From assembly GCF_027604915.1 (NCBI RefSeq), contig NZ_JAJAQC010000015.1, positions 1-64,000 of the forward strand: a DNA stretch of 64,000 nucleotides, in the 5' to 3' direction. Both the position numbers and the translations under genes were made by a program. The stretch is from Streptomonospora mangrovi. Its GTDB lineage: Bacteria > Actinomycetota > Actinomycetes > Streptosporangiales > Streptosporangiaceae. Each line of letters opens with the position of its first letter. Positions within the stretch are counted from its first letter, which is position 1. Below are positions 51,965-60,701 of this stretch, one piece after another. The notes under the pieces were generated by a model. The model was not told the origin of the DNA. It was given only the letters and a program-made list of their open reading frames with translations, and did no database searches.

Positions 51965-52810
51965 ATGACCCTGCCCCGCCCCGCGTCCGAGCCGTGCCCA
52001 GCCTCCGGTGAGCGGCCGCCGCCGACCGACACGCCCCCGGCCGACACGCCCCCGACCGACACACTGCCATCCGCGCCGCCACCCTCCGCGCCGCCGTCCG
52101 CCGCTCCCCCGACCGGGACCCCCGGCGCGCGGCCCGGTTACCGCAGCGCGATTGCCGTCTCGCTCGTCTCCGTCGTGGGCTCGATCGTCCTGACGCACGC
52201 GGTCGTCGCACTCGCGCTGCCGGGCCTGGGGCAGGAGCGCGCGAGCGCGCCGGTGGAGCGCCGCGCCGCGCAGGATCTGCCGCCGGGCCTGCCCGAGGAA
52301 CCCTGCTCGCTGGTGGAGCCCGCCCGGCTGGCGGAACTGGACGCGAAGGAGGCGATTCGCCACCTGAACGCCGAGACCAGCGGGTGCGTCTGGGTGGTCG
52401 GCCCCGAGGGCCTTCCCGCCGGGGACCTGCTGGTCCGGATCTACCTCCCGCTGTCGGAGGAGGCGGCGGCGCTCGCCTCCGAACACAACCCCGACGACGA
52501 GTACCCGACCACGCCCGGCGAACTGTTCAGCGTCCAGCGCGAGAACCTCAGCACTCCCGACCCGCTCGCCGGGGCAACGGAGATCGAGGTCGTCCGCGAG
52601 GACCGGCTGGACATGGGGGATCGCGGCGTACTCGTCCACGTCAACTCCACCGGCGGCACCGGGGAGCACACCGGGACCACCAGCCTTCTGGTGCTGGACG
52701 GGGAGCGGCTCACGGCGATCGAGTACTCCGTCACGGGCGACGAGGCCGTTCCCGCGTCCGACGGCGTTGACGCGCTGCTGGTCGCCATGGCCGAGGACAT
52801 GGGCCGGTAG
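51965..52810 (+). CDS. membrane-anchored extracellular protein of unknown function
   Basis: 281 residues. A Pro/Thr-rich cytoplasmic tail (~1-58) with PPTDTPPADTPP repeats precedes one helix (AIAVSLVSVVGSIVLTHAVVALAL) and a ~200-residue extracellular domain starting PEEPCSLVEPARLAEL. Its two Cys (in EEPCSL and SGCVWV) probably form a disulfide. The layout resembles DUF3558-like anchored lipoprotein folds. Same architecture as the next gene, so likely an ancient duplicate. It follows a two-component system. Confidence 0.6.
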   Translation: MTLPRPASEPCPASGERPPPTDTPPADTPPTDTLPSAPPPSAPPSAAPPTGTPGARPGYRSAIAVSLVSVVGSIVLTHAVVALALPGLGQERASAPVERRAAQDLPPGLPEEPCSLVEPARLAELDAKEAIRHLNAETSGCVWVVGPEGLPAGDLLVRIYLPLSEEAAALASEHNPDDEYPTTPGELFSVQRENLSTPDPLAGATEIEVVREDRLDMGDRGVLVHVNSTGGTGEHTGTTSLLVLDGERLTAIEYSVTGDEAVPASDGVDALLVAMAEDMGR

Positions 52811-52862
52811 CGCGTCGCCGCCCCGCCCCCGCTCCCCCTCCGCGACGAGAACGGAACCGAGC

Positions 52863-53609
52863 ATGCGCCAGGACCCCGCGTCATCCCCCTCCCCCGCGCC
52901 CGCCGCCCCCGGGCGGCCGGCCCCGGCGCGCGGTACCGCCCGCGCCCGGCCGCCGCTGGTGGGCCTTGCCCTGGGCCTGGCGGTCGTCACCGTGGCCGCC
53001 ACCCTGGTGGGCATCGAGGTGACCGGACCGCTGCTGCCCTCGGCGGGCACCCCGGAGGGTGCGGCGGCGCAGGAGGAGGGGCAGCGGCGGCCGCGCCAGT
53101 ACGCCCTGCCCGACGACCCCTGCGCGGGCGCCACCGTGGACCAGTTGCGCCGCCTCTCCGCCGTGCTGCCCGCCACCTCCATCAGCGTCGACACCTCGGC
53201 GTCGTGCGCCTGGTTCGCGGTCTTCGCCGACGGCACCCGGGGCGGGCTGGACATCACCTACCGGCCCGGGGTCGCGGACAGCGGCGACGCGTGGGATGCG
53301 GAGGCGGCGGCGATGCGCCGGTACCGCCAGGACACCGCGCAGTTCACCGCCGAGGGCAGCCACGTCACGGTGGAGGAGATGCGCCACGTACCGGGTCTGG
53401 GGGAGCAGTCGCTGCTCGTCTACGCGGACCTGAACCTCGATGCCAGGAGGCCGTCGCCCACGGTCATGGTGTTCGTCCGTCAGGACAACATGAACGTCGC
53501 GGTCTCGGGCTACGAGTTCTCCGATGGCACCGAGGGCGATCCGGACTACCGGGGCGATGAGGACGTGCTGCTCGGCATCGCCGCGCGGGCGCTGGGGAAT
53601 CTGGGGTGA
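52863..53609 (+). CDS. membrane-anchored extracellular protein, paralogue of upstream gene
   Basis: 248 residues. Pro/Ala-rich cytoplasmic tail, one helix (LVGLALGLAVVTVAATLVGI), then an extracellular domain starting PDDPCAGATVDQLRRL. The Cys pair (DDPCAG, SASCAWF) and order of segments mirror the upstream protein: tail, helix, DPC motif, SCxW motif, GLGEQSLLVY. ATG 52863, 52 bp after the previous stop. Function unknown. Confidence 0.6.
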   Translation: MRQDPASSPSPAPAAPGRPAPARGTARARPPLVGLALGLAVVTVAATLVGIEVTGPLLPSAGTPEGAAAQEEGQRRPRQYALPDDPCAGATVDQLRRLSAVLPATSISVDTSASCAWFAVFADGTRGGLDITYRPGVADSGDAWDAEAAAMRRYRQDTAQFTAEGSHVTVEEMRHVPGLGEQSLLVYADLNLDARRPSPTVMVFVRQDNMNVAVSGYEFSDGTEGDPDYRGDEDVLLGIAARALGNLG

Positions 53610-53670
53610 CGGCCGCGTCCCCCGGTCCCGCCGTCCCGCCGGGCGACGGTGGCCGGGGGCGGGGACGGGG

Positions 53671-54108
53671 TCAGGCGTCGTGGACGGTGATCGCGTAACC
53701 CTCGGGATCGGCGAAGGTGAAGGCGCGGCCGAAGGGGGTGTCCCGGGGCGGGGCGAGGACGGGGACCCCGGCGGCGGCGAGGCGGTCGTGCACCTGCTGG
53801 GCGTCGGTGGCGCGCAGCCACAGGGCCACCCCGAGGCCGGGGCGCTCGACCCCGTCGAGGTCCACGCCGGGCAGGGGCTCGCGCACGGCGAACGGGACGG
53901 GCTCGGTGGCGAACACCACGGCGCCGGGCGGGGAGGCGGGCGCCCGGCGCAGGCCCAGGTGCTCCTCGTAGAAGGCGGCGGCCGCGGCGACGTCGCGCAC
54001 CTGGAGGGCGATGAAGTCGGGACCGGCGACGGCGGCGGACGTGGCTGCGACGGCGGTGGCTCCGGTGTCGGTGCCGGTGGTGTCGCTGATACCGGTGCTG
54101 TGGGTCAT
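53671..54108 (-). CDS. VOC-family (glyoxalase/dioxygenase-fold) protein
   Basis: 145 residues. A Thr/Ala-rich ~28-residue tail, then the VOC strands: FIALQVRDVAAAAAFYEEHLGL, PGAVVFATE, GVALWLRATDAQQVHDRL and FTFADPEGYAITVHD. A single-domain VOC protein, as in bleomycin-type drug-binding or glyoxalase-like enzymes. Divergent from a MarR regulator; two 18-bp operators lie in the gap, so expression is presumably inducible. Confidence 0.88.
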   Translation of the reverse strand: MTHSTGISDTTGTDTGATAVAATSAAVAGPDFIALQVRDVAAAAAFYEEHLGLRRAPASPPGAVVFATEPVPFAVREPLPGVDLDGVERPGLGVALWLRATDAQQVHDRLAAAGVPVLAPPRDTPFGRAFTFADPEGYAITVHDA

Positions 54109-54125
54109 GGGTCTCCCCGTTTCTC

Positions 54126-54189
54126 ATGTCAGGACTTTGACATCTCTGACGGTACGCACATCTCCTCCTCTATGTCAAAATCCTGACAT
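54126..54189. promoter_or_regulatory. two inverted copies of an 18-bp MarR operator
   Basis: ATGTCAGGACTTTGACAT (54126-54143) and ATGTCAAAATCCTGACAT (54172-54189), the second being the reverse complement of the first with one mismatch. Each has ATGTCA / TGACAT half-sites; centres are 46 bp apart. The second overlaps the MarR start codon at 54188, so binding would also block MarR translation initiation or transcription start. Confidence 0.85.
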
Positions 54190-54649
54190 GGAAGATCGCG
54201 CGCCCGTCGAACCTCCCCACCCCGCCCAGGACGTCACCGAGCACGTCGGCTACCGCCTCAAGCGGTCCGCCGCCGCGCTGCGCGGCGCCATGGACCGGGA
54301 GCTGCGCGAGCACGGCCTGACCGTGCCGCAGTACGCCTGCCTGGAACTCCTGGACGAGCGCCCCGGGCTGTCCAACGCCGAACTCGCCCGCGCCGCCTTC
54401 GTCACCCGGCAGTCCATGAACGTCGTCCTGCGCGGGCTCCAGGACGCCGGGCTCATCACCCGGCCGACGACCTCCGACCACGGCCGCGCCCTGCCCGCCC
54501 ACCTCACCCCGGAGGGACGCGACCGCCTCGACGGCGCCCGACGCGCCGTCTACGCCGTGGAGAGCCGGATGATCGCCGCCGTTCCCCCAGAGCGCCTGGC
54601 CGCCCTGCTCACCGACCTCGACCGCATGGCCTCGGCCCTCGGCGGATAG
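54188..54649 (+). CDS. MarR-family regulator
   Basis: 153 residues. Winged helix about 30-125: VPQYACLELLDERPGLSNAELARAAFVTRQSMNVVL, the wing RPTTSDHGRALPAHLTPEG, and C-terminal dimerisation helix. The start codon is inside one of the two operators. Probable repressor of itself and of the divergent VOC gene. Confidence 0.93.
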   Translation: MEDRAPVEPPHPAQDVTEHVGYRLKRSAAALRGAMDRELREHGLTVPQYACLELLDERPGLSNAELARAAFVTRQSMNVVLRGLQDAGLITRPTTSDHGRALPAHLTPEGRDRLDGARRAVYAVESRMIAAVPPERLAALLTDLDRMASALGG

Positions 54650-54763
54650 CCCGCGGCTAGCGCCGAGCGCTCGGCACCCGCGCCTAGACTCGGAGGGGCC
54701 GCCGGTGTCCGCGGCCGCCACCAGCCCCTTCATCCCTTTCACCCGCCCGGGAGCATCCGCGCC

Positions 54764-55612
54764 GTGTCGTCCTCGTTCCGATCCCTGCCCGTCGTCCCGC
54801 TGGACGGCGGTGGCCCGGCGCTGCGCGGGGACTGCGCGAACTGCTTCGGCCTGTGCTGCACGGCCCTGCCCTTCGCCGCCTCCGCCGACTTCGCGGCCGA
54901 CAAACCCGCGGGTCAGCCGTGCGGCAACCTCCAGGCTGACTTCCGCTGCGGCATCCACGCGCGGCTGCGCGAGCGCGGGTACTCCGGCTGCACGGTCTTC
55001 GACTGCTTCGGCGCCGGTCAGCGGGTCTCCCAGGAGACGTTCGGCGGGCGGTCCTGGCGGGCGGACCCCGGCTCGGCGCAGCCCATGTTCGCCGCGTTCC
55101 CGGTCGTGCAGCGGCTGCACGAGCTGCTGTGGTACCTCACCGAGGCGCTGTCCCTGCCGGAGGCCGAGTCCCTGCACCCGCAGGTACGCGCGGAACTGGC
55201 GCGCATCGACGGCCTGGCGGGCGGCACACCCGAGGAGCTGGCGCGCGTGGACCTCGCCGCGGAGCGCGCCCAGGTGAACCCGCTGCTGCTGCGCGCCAGC
55301 GAGCTGGCCCGCGCCGACGCCCCGGTTCGCGGCAAGCGGCGCGACCGGCGCGGCGCCGACCTGCTGGGCGCCAACCTCAAGGGCGCCGACCTGCGTGGGG
55401 TGGACCTGCGCGGCGCCCTGCTCATCGCCGCCGACCTGCGCGGCGCCGACCTGCGCCGGGCCGACCTCATCGGCGCCGACCTGCGCGACGCCAAGGTGGC
55501 GGGAGCCGACTTCACCGGTGCCCTGTTCCTCACCCAGCCCCAGGTCAACGCCGCCAAGGGCGACGCGGCGACCCACCTCCCGGCCGGCCTGGAGCGCCCC
55601 GGCCACTGGTAG
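54764..55612 (+). CDS. pentapeptide-repeat protein with Cys-rich N-terminal domain
   Basis: 282 residues. N-terminal ~90 residues contain CANCFGLCC, QPCGNL, FRCGIHARLRERGYSGC and DCFG, a YkgJ-like Cys cluster likely to bind metal. After a helical linker, residues ~200-260 are pentapeptide repeats of the A(D/N)LxG type (GADLLGANLKGADLRGVDLRGA, continuing for about eleven coils). Such right-handed helices can mimic DNA, as in gyrase-protecting Qnr/MfpA, but the array here is short. Start GTG 54764. Function unknown. Confidence 0.8.
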   Translation: MSSSFRSLPVVPLDGGGPALRGDCANCFGLCCTALPFAASADFAADKPAGQPCGNLQADFRCGIHARLRERGYSGCTVFDCFGAGQRVSQETFGGRSWRADPGSAQPMFAAFPVVQRLHELLWYLTEALSLPEAESLHPQVRAELARIDGLAGGTPEELARVDLAAERAQVNPLLLRASELARADAPVRGKRRDRRGADLLGANLKGADLRGVDLRGALLIAADLRGADLRRADLIGADLRDAKVAGADFTGALFLTQPQVNAAKGDAATHLPAGLERPGHW

Positions 55613-55678
55613 CCCGGCCGGCCCCGGCTTGCCCCCATCACCACCACCCCGGCGGCCGACCGGTGGCAGGATCGCCCC

Positions 55679-56218
55679 ATGACGACTGTGTCCGGTGACT
55701 TCACCCTGACCATGGACGAACTGCGGGTCGTGGCGCGCTTCGTGGCGGAGACCGCCCAGGAGGTCCTCCCCGTGTTCGAGCAGGCGGTGCCGGGGGATCC
55801 CCGTCCGCGCGCGGCCATCGACGCGGCATGGGAGTTCGTCAACGGCGCGAACAGGACCAGCCTGCAACGCACGACCTCACTGGACGCCCACCGGGCCGCG
55901 AAGGAGGCCGGCACCGAGGCCGCCCGCCTGGCCGCCCGCTCGGCCGGGGACGCCGCGTCGGCCGCCTACCTCCACCCGATCGCGAAGGCCACCCAGGTCG
56001 GCCACATCCTGCGCGCCGCCGCGAGCGCCGCCCGCATCGCCGAGTTGCGCGCGGGGGACGACCCCGCCGTGGGCGACATGATGATCGAGAAGGCCCGCGA
56101 CCGCGCCGCCCCGTTGCTGGTCGACGTCCTCCGCCGCTACCCTCCCGCGCCCAGCGCCAAGAGCCGCGTCGCGCAGCTCATGAGCGCCTTGGACACGTCC
56201 CTGCGCGCCACCCCGTGA
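55679..56218 (+). CDS. putative immunity protein (Imm5-like helical protein)
   Basis: 179 residues, mainly helical and cytosolic. The pattern LTMDELRVVARFVAETAQEVLPVFE, then PRPRAAIDAAWEFVNGA, and SLDAHRAAKEA matches an actinobacterial family labelled putative immunity protein. If so it would neutralise a contact- or secretion-delivered toxin. No toxin gene is adjacent, so it could be an orphan. ATG 55679. The family assignment is from memory of the pattern only. Confidence 0.5.
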   Translation: MTTVSGDFTLTMDELRVVARFVAETAQEVLPVFEQAVPGDPRPRAAIDAAWEFVNGANRTSLQRTTSLDAHRAAKEAGTEAARLAARSAGDAASAAYLHPIAKATQVGHILRAAASAARIAELRAGDDPAVGDMMIEKARDRAAPLLVDVLRRYPPAPSAKSRVAQLMSALDTSLRATP

Positions 56219-56318
56219 GGGCGGAGAACGACGGGCCGCCCCGCCCGCGCGGGCGGCGCGGGCTCCGGCGGCGCGGGCTCCGCCGCCTCGGACGGACCCC
56301 CTCTGGCATACTTCCGCG

Positions 56319-57284
56319 GTGACTTCACCGTTCGCCGACGCTTCCGCCGACATGTTCCAAGCCCTGGCAGCCGGGGAGACCGGCCCGTTCCGGTCCGCAC
56401 TGCAACGGGTGTTCCGGTTGGCGCGGACCACGCCTGTTGAGGAGCGCGTCGCACTGCTGGACCGGCTCGCCCCGATGCTCGACACCGAGGACGACGCCGG
56501 CCTCGACCACGTCGCCGACCTCGCCGTGCTGGCGGGCGCGCTCGTGGAGGGCGGTCTGCGCGCCGGACCGGCCGGTGTCCAGGCGATCCGGCTGCTGCGC
56601 TCCTGGGCGGCGGCCGTCGACACCGTGCGCGAGCCCGGCGGGCGGCACAGCGTGGCCCGCCGCCTGGGGCTGGCCGCCAAGACCATGCTGACCGACGCCG
56701 ACGTCCGCGCGGCCGTGCGCGCGGACGAGCGCCTGCTGTTCGAGATCGAGGTCGCCGCCGGGCGGCTGAAGTTCAACGTCAGCGAGTTCGAGGAGGTCGA
56801 GCGGCTGGTCGCGATGGCCGGTGCCGTGGCCGCCGTGGTCCTGGACCGCCGCTCCGGGCGCGGGTTCCGGGTGGCGTTCGACGGCGTGTGGAGCAACCAC
56901 CAACTGCACACCCTGCTCGCCGACGCCCTGCTCGGCGCCGAGGGGCGCGGCCTCGAAGGCGACCGCCCGTGCCGAGGCTGCGTCGCGATCGAGGCGGGCC
57001 GCGACCGGTCGGGCATGCACGACTACGAGGACGTGCGCCAGGTGTGGACGCTGCTGGACCACAAGGGCGACGCGGTGGACCTCGCCGACAGCCCCGGCGA
57101 CTTCCTCACCGACGGCGGCGAACGCGTCATCGTGCTGGGCGCGGCCCCGCAGAGGCCGGACGTGTGGGAGCCCGGCAGCCACTCCCACGCCCGGATCAAG
57201 GCGCGCGTGGAGGTGGAAGCCGAACTCTCCCCCGAGGAGGCGGCCGACCGCTGGAGCCGGGTGGCGCTCCCCGAGTCCGGCTGA
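56319..57284 (+). CDS. hypothetical soluble protein
   Basis: 321 residues, no signal or membrane segment. Helical N-terminal half (EERVALLDRLAPMLDTEDDAGLDHVADLAVLAGALVEGG) and a mixed C-terminal half with PCRGCVAIEAGRDRSGMHDYEDVR. I do not recognise a family. GTG 56319 lacks a clear ribosome-binding site; an internal start is possible. Convergent with a DUF488 gene. Confidence 0.65.
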   Translation: MTSPFADASADMFQALAAGETGPFRSALQRVFRLARTTPVEERVALLDRLAPMLDTEDDAGLDHVADLAVLAGALVEGGLRAGPAGVQAIRLLRSWAAAVDTVREPGGRHSVARRLGLAAKTMLTDADVRAAVRADERLLFEIEVAAGRLKFNVSEFEEVERLVAMAGAVAAVVLDRRSGRGFRVAFDGVWSNHQLHTLLADALLGAEGRGLEGDRPCRGCVAIEAGRDRSGMHDYEDVRQVWTLLDHKGDAVDLADSPGDFLTDGGERVIVLGAAPQRPDVWEPGSHSHARIKARVEVEAELSPEEAADRWSRVALPESG

Positions 57285-57318
57285 CCGCGCGGAGCGCGGC
57301 GCGGGCGGGGACGGAGGT

Positions 57319-57906
57319 TCAGCCGTGCTTTCGTGACTTGCTGCCGCGCACGGGGGCGGACGGCCGCAGGGCGGCGGCGGTGTCGTCGTAGACGAGCAGG
57401 CCGTCGGCGCGCAGCCGCACGCCGGGGGTCGGCGGGTGCGGGACCAGCCGGGCGTCGTGCATGAGGTGGCGCACCGGGGTGCCCCTGGCGACGGCCGCGA
57501 AGTCGGCGATCAGCCGCCGGTGGCAGCGCCACCACACCGCCTCACTGCACATCACGGCGGTGCGCGCGGAGGAGGCCTCCCGCAGCAGTTCGTCCATGGC
57601 CGCCACGAACTCCGGGGCACGCGTGTGGGCGGCGTACCCCCGGAAGGAGGCGTTGCGCCAGACGACGTCGGGGGAGTCCGCCGGTGCCTTGCGGAAGCCG
57701 CCCAGGGCCTGTTCCCAGCGGTAGGCGATGCCGGTCTGCGGCAGCCACTCGGCGAGGCGGTCCCGGAGAAGGTCGGGATCCCGGCGGCTCCCCGGGCCGA
57801 TGCGCACGTCCACCACGGATTCCACCCCGGCCCCGTGCAGCAGCTCGGCCAACCGGTCACGCCCTGCGGTGCTGTGCCCAAAGGTCAGCAGTTCCCCGCC
57901 GGTCAC
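57319..57906 (-). CDS. DUF488 family protein
   Basis: 195 residues. DUF488 hallmarks: LTFGHSTAGRDRL at the N-terminus, VVDVRIGPGSRRDPDL, and the Cys/His-rich CSEAVWWRCHRRLIADF. The conserved Cys suggests a redox or nucleic-acid-modifying enzyme; the biochemical role is not established. Start GTG 57906. A fragment of its N-terminal coding region is repeated at 60632-60701 in front of the third XRE regulator. Confidence 0.85.
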   Translation of the reverse strand: MTGGELLTFGHSTAGRDRLAELLHGAGVESVVDVRIGPGSRRDPDLLRDRLAEWLPQTGIAYRWEQALGGFRKAPADSPDVVWRNASFRGYAAHTRAPEFVAAMDELLREASSARTAVMCSEAVWWRCHRRLIADFAAVARGTPVRHLMHDARLVPHPPTPGVRLRADGLLVYDDTAAALRPSAPVRGSKSRKHG

Positions 57907-58011
57907 CCCACACCCCGCTCCCGCATCCCGTGTCGCCCGATAGGGCCTTCCCCGCCCTCTCTGCCCGCCACCGGCCGCGCACCAACACAGACATCGGGTA
58001 CCTCAGCCGAA

Positions 58012-58061
58012 ATCGCGGCCGTGCAATAGCCCTGACATGAACAAGGGTCCCGTCCTACGCT
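58012..58061 (+). promoter_or_regulatory. 26-bp promoter element, copy 1, with -10 box
   Basis: ATCGCGGCCGTGCAATAGCC followed by CTGACA (58012-58037). CTGACA (58032-58037) serves as -35; TACGCT at 58056-58061 is the -10 after 18 bp. Drives the first XRE gene. Confidence 0.8.
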
Positions 58062-58102
58062 GGCAAGAGACCGGCAAGCTCAGCACAGGACGGGGACCTC
58101 AC

Positions 58103-59230
58103 GTGGATGACGGCCCGACCGACGCCCGGCTGGCAGACCTCCGCCGCTTTCGCGGCCTCACCCAGGAAGGTCTCGCCGAGCGCGCCGACGTGAGCCTCGG
58201 CGTCGTCAAGAAGATCGAGGCCGGGGGTGCGGCCCGCATCGAGACCTACCACAAACTCGCCCGTGCCCTCGGCGTACGCACCTCACGCCTGTTCGAGCCC
58301 GCCGGGCCGCAACAGAACGTCCACGCCGACGAGGACAAGATCGACCTCCTGCCGATGCGGCAGGCCATCAGCCCGCCGGTCACGCTCAGCGGGAAACCCG
58401 ACCTCGGCCCCGCTGATGGCGAGCCGAACCTCGACCACCTGAGGGAGTCCGCGCGGGCCGTGGCCCTGGCCTACCACCGCGACCACTACCCCCGCACCGC
58501 CGAACTGCTGCCCCACCTGATCCGGTCGGCACACGGCGCCGTCGAGCACTACGACACCGGCGTCGAGCGTGAGCAGGCACTGACGGTGCGGTCGGAGGTA
58601 CTGCAAATGGCAGGCCGGTACCTCACCCAGGTCCGCGCCTACGACCTGGCGCACATGGCGCTGCGGGACGCGGTACGCGACGCGGTGTCCATCGGGGACC
58701 GCCTGAACGCGGCCTCGGGCATCATCGGGCAGGCGTGGGTACTGCTGCGGCAGGGCCGCCTGGACGAGGCTGAAGACCTGGCGAGCCGTACCGCCGATGA
58801 GGTCGAGCCGCGCCTGCCTCAGGCGTCGCGCGAGGAGCTGGCGGCGTGGGGGTGGCTGCTGCTGCGCGCCTCAGCGGCGGCGGCCCGCAACAACAGGCCG
58901 AGCGAAGCGCGGGAGCTGGTGGCGGCGGCGCGCGCGGCCGGTACGGCTCTGGGCGAGGAGGTCACCGAGCACCTGCGGGGATGGGGCACCTTCGGTCCGC
59001 TCACCGTTGATCTGAAGGCCATCGAGAACGAGATGGTGGCGGACCGCCCCGACCGGGTGCTGGCGATGTCGGACCGACTGCCGCAGGGGGTGGGCCGGGC
59101 GACCTCGGACAACTGGAACAGGCACCGGCTGGATGTGGCGGCGGCGCATGCCCAGTTGCGGCATGGAGATGAGGCGACGCGGCTACTGGTGGAGATGCGC
59201 TGGCAGGCCCCGGAGTGGATGCGGCACTAG
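58103..59230 (+). CDS. XRE-family regulator with TPR-like domain, truncated by an amber codon
   Basis: 375 residues. Helix-turn-helix about 10-65 (LADLRRFRGLTQEGLAERADVSLGVVKKIEAGG), then helical TPR-like repeats (AGRYLTQVRAYDLAHMALRDAV, LRQGRLDEAEDLASRTADE). The frame ends PEWMRH then TAG at 59228-59230. Beyond TAG the same frame runs 33 more codons to a second TAG at 59330-59332. That tail aligns residue for residue in length with the end of the third XRE protein, which has Gln at the stop position. GTG 58103 fits the promoter; ATG 58037 would lie in the -35 box. Confidence 0.85.
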   Translation: MDDGPTDARLADLRRFRGLTQEGLAERADVSLGVVKKIEAGGAARIETYHKLARALGVRTSRLFEPAGPQQNVHADEDKIDLLPMRQAISPPVTLSGKPDLGPADGEPNLDHLRESARAVALAYHRDHYPRTAELLPHLIRSAHGAVEHYDTGVEREQALTVRSEVLQMAGRYLTQVRAYDLAHMALRDAVRDAVSIGDRLNAASGIIGQAWVLLRQGRLDEAEDLASRTADEVEPRLPQASREELAAWGWLLLRASAAAARNNRPSEARELVAAARAAGTALGEEVTEHLRGWGTFGPLTVDLKAIENEMVADRPDRVLAMSDRLPQGVGRATSDNWNRHRLDVAAAHAQLRHGDEATRLLVEMRWQAPEWMRH

Positions 59231-59341
59231 CGACTGGCGGCGACGGCGTTCGCCAATGTGGTGCGGACTCGCAAGCACTCGCTGGCATCCGAGCAGCGGG
59301 AGTTGGCAAAGTTCCTGGCCGTCGAGCTGTAGCGCGCACCA

Positions 59342-59390
59342 ATCGCGGCCGTGCAATAGCCCTGACAGCCGGGCAGCTCCGCCCTAGGCT
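59342..59390 (+). promoter_or_regulatory. 26-bp promoter element, copy 2, with -10 box
   Basis: Same 26 bases as copies 1 and 3 (59342-59367). CTGACA (59362-59367), 17-bp spacer, TAGGCT (59385-59390). Sequence after the 26-mer differs from the other two copies. Precedes the second XRE gene. Confidence 0.8.
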
Positions 59391-59422
59391 GATAGTGCGA
59401 TCCGACAGCCAGGAGCGGAGCC

Positions 59423-60613
59423 ATGAGCGATCCTGCCCCCACGCCGCCCATCGGTGAGCGGGTGCGAGCCGCCCGCCGCGCCAAAGGTCTGGCCCTCGGC
59501 GCCCTCGCCGGGCTCATCGGCAGGTCCACCGGGTGGATGTCGATGGTCGAGAACGGACACCTCCCCCTGGACAAGCGGTCAGACATCGCCGCCATCGCCG
59601 AGGTCCTGGAGGTCTCAGCGGACAGCCTGCTCGGCGAACCGGCCGACGACGTCTCGGCGCGCCTGCCCACCATCAGCCTTGTCCAGCTCCGCGAGGTGCT
59701 GCACGAGTACGCCGTTGACGAGCCCCCGGACGTGCCCGTGCGTTCCCTGGACCAGACCGCGCGCGACCTCGCCATGCTGGACGACCAACTCCGACGCACC
59801 GACTACGACGCCATGATGCGCACCCTGCCCGGGGTGATGGCGGAACTGCACGCGGGAGCGCACCTGCCCGAGCCGCAGCGGTCCGAGGCGCTGCGCCAGC
59901 TCATCACGGTGTGCGGGTTGAGCGTGATCGTGATGCGGCACTTCGGGCAGTCAGACCTGGCGTGGATCAGCGGGGACCGGTCCCGCCAGGCGGCCCTGGC
60001 CCTGGGTGATCCGGTGTGGTCGGCGGCGGCCGCCTACCATCGGGCTCACGCCCGCCCCTCGGCGTCCCTCTCCCGTGCGCTGCTGTCCAGCCCTCGGGTC
60101 GCCGACGAACTGGAGCCGCACATCGGTGACGACCCGATGGCCCACCAGGTGTACGGCATGCTGCGGCTGTCGGCGGCCCTGGCCTCCCAGGTGTCGGGGG
60201 ACCACGCGGAGGCGCAGCGGCACGCGCGGGAGGCCGCCGACATCGCGAGCCGGGCCGAGACTCCCGACGACCCCCAGGCGTGGGAGCTGTTCGGGGTGTC
60301 CAACGTGGGCGTGTGGCGCACGATGCTCGCGGTGGAGGCGGGCGACCCCGGGGAGGCCATGCGCATAAGCGACACCGTGCAGACCGGTGCGCTCGCGTCG
60401 AAGAACCGCCGAGCGTCCCTCCACATGGACCGGTTCCGGGCGCTGCACATGCTCGGCCGCCACCGCGCGGCAGCGCGCGAACTTCAGAAAGCTGAACGGC
60501 TTTCCCCTGCACAGGTGCGCTACTCGCCCCTGGTGCGGGAAACGGTCCGGCACATGACGTCCGTGAAAGACCCCGTGCTGCGCGGCATCGCGTGGCGAAT
60601 GGGCGTGATCTGA
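59423..60613 (+). CDS. XRE-family regulator with helical effector domain
   Basis: 396 residues. Helix-turn-helix about 10-65 (IGERVRAARRAKGLALGALAGLIGRSTGWMSMVENG), then a long all-helical region with TPR-like repeats (HAEAQRHAREAADIASRAE, GRHRAAARELQKAERLSPAQ). Differs from the flanking two XRE proteins in sequence but shares the promoter element. GGAG precedes ATG 59423. Helical-repeat XRE proteins can bind peptides (RRNPP type) or partner proteins; ligand unknown. Confidence 0.88.
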   Translation: MSDPAPTPPIGERVRAARRAKGLALGALAGLIGRSTGWMSMVENGHLPLDKRSDIAAIAEVLEVSADSLLGEPADDVSARLPTISLVQLREVLHEYAVDEPPDVPVRSLDQTARDLAMLDDQLRRTDYDAMMRTLPGVMAELHAGAHLPEPQRSEALRQLITVCGLSVIVMRHFGQSDLAWISGDRSRQAALALGDPVWSAAAAYHRAHARPSASLSRALLSSPRVADELEPHIGDDPMAHQVYGMLRLSAALASQVSGDHAEAQRHAREAADIASRAETPDDPQAWELFGVSNVGVWRTMLAVEAGDPGEAMRISDTVQTGALASKNRRASLHMDRFRALHMLGRHRAAARELQKAERLSPAQVRYSPLVRETVRHMTSVKDPVLRGIAWRMGVI

Positions 60614-60631
60614 CGCCCCGACCAGCAGGAT

Positions 60632-60701
60632 TCAGTCCTGCGGCAGCCACTCGGCGAGGTCGGGATCCCGGAGGCTCCCGAAGCCGATACGTACGTCCAC
60701 C
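60632..60701 (-). pseudogene. DUF488 gene fragment
   Basis: 60638-60701 aligns with 57736-57814 of the DUF488 gene apart from a 15-bp in-frame deletion and scattered substitutions. On the minus strand it reads VDVRIGFGSLRDPDLAEWLP and then stops. It marks duplication of the DUF488-promoter-XRE block. Confidence 0.85.

Noticed and set aside
58037-58102. ATG 58037 as start of the first XRE regulator
   Set aside because: It overlaps the last base of the conserved -35 hexamer, so it would be upstream of the transcription start.
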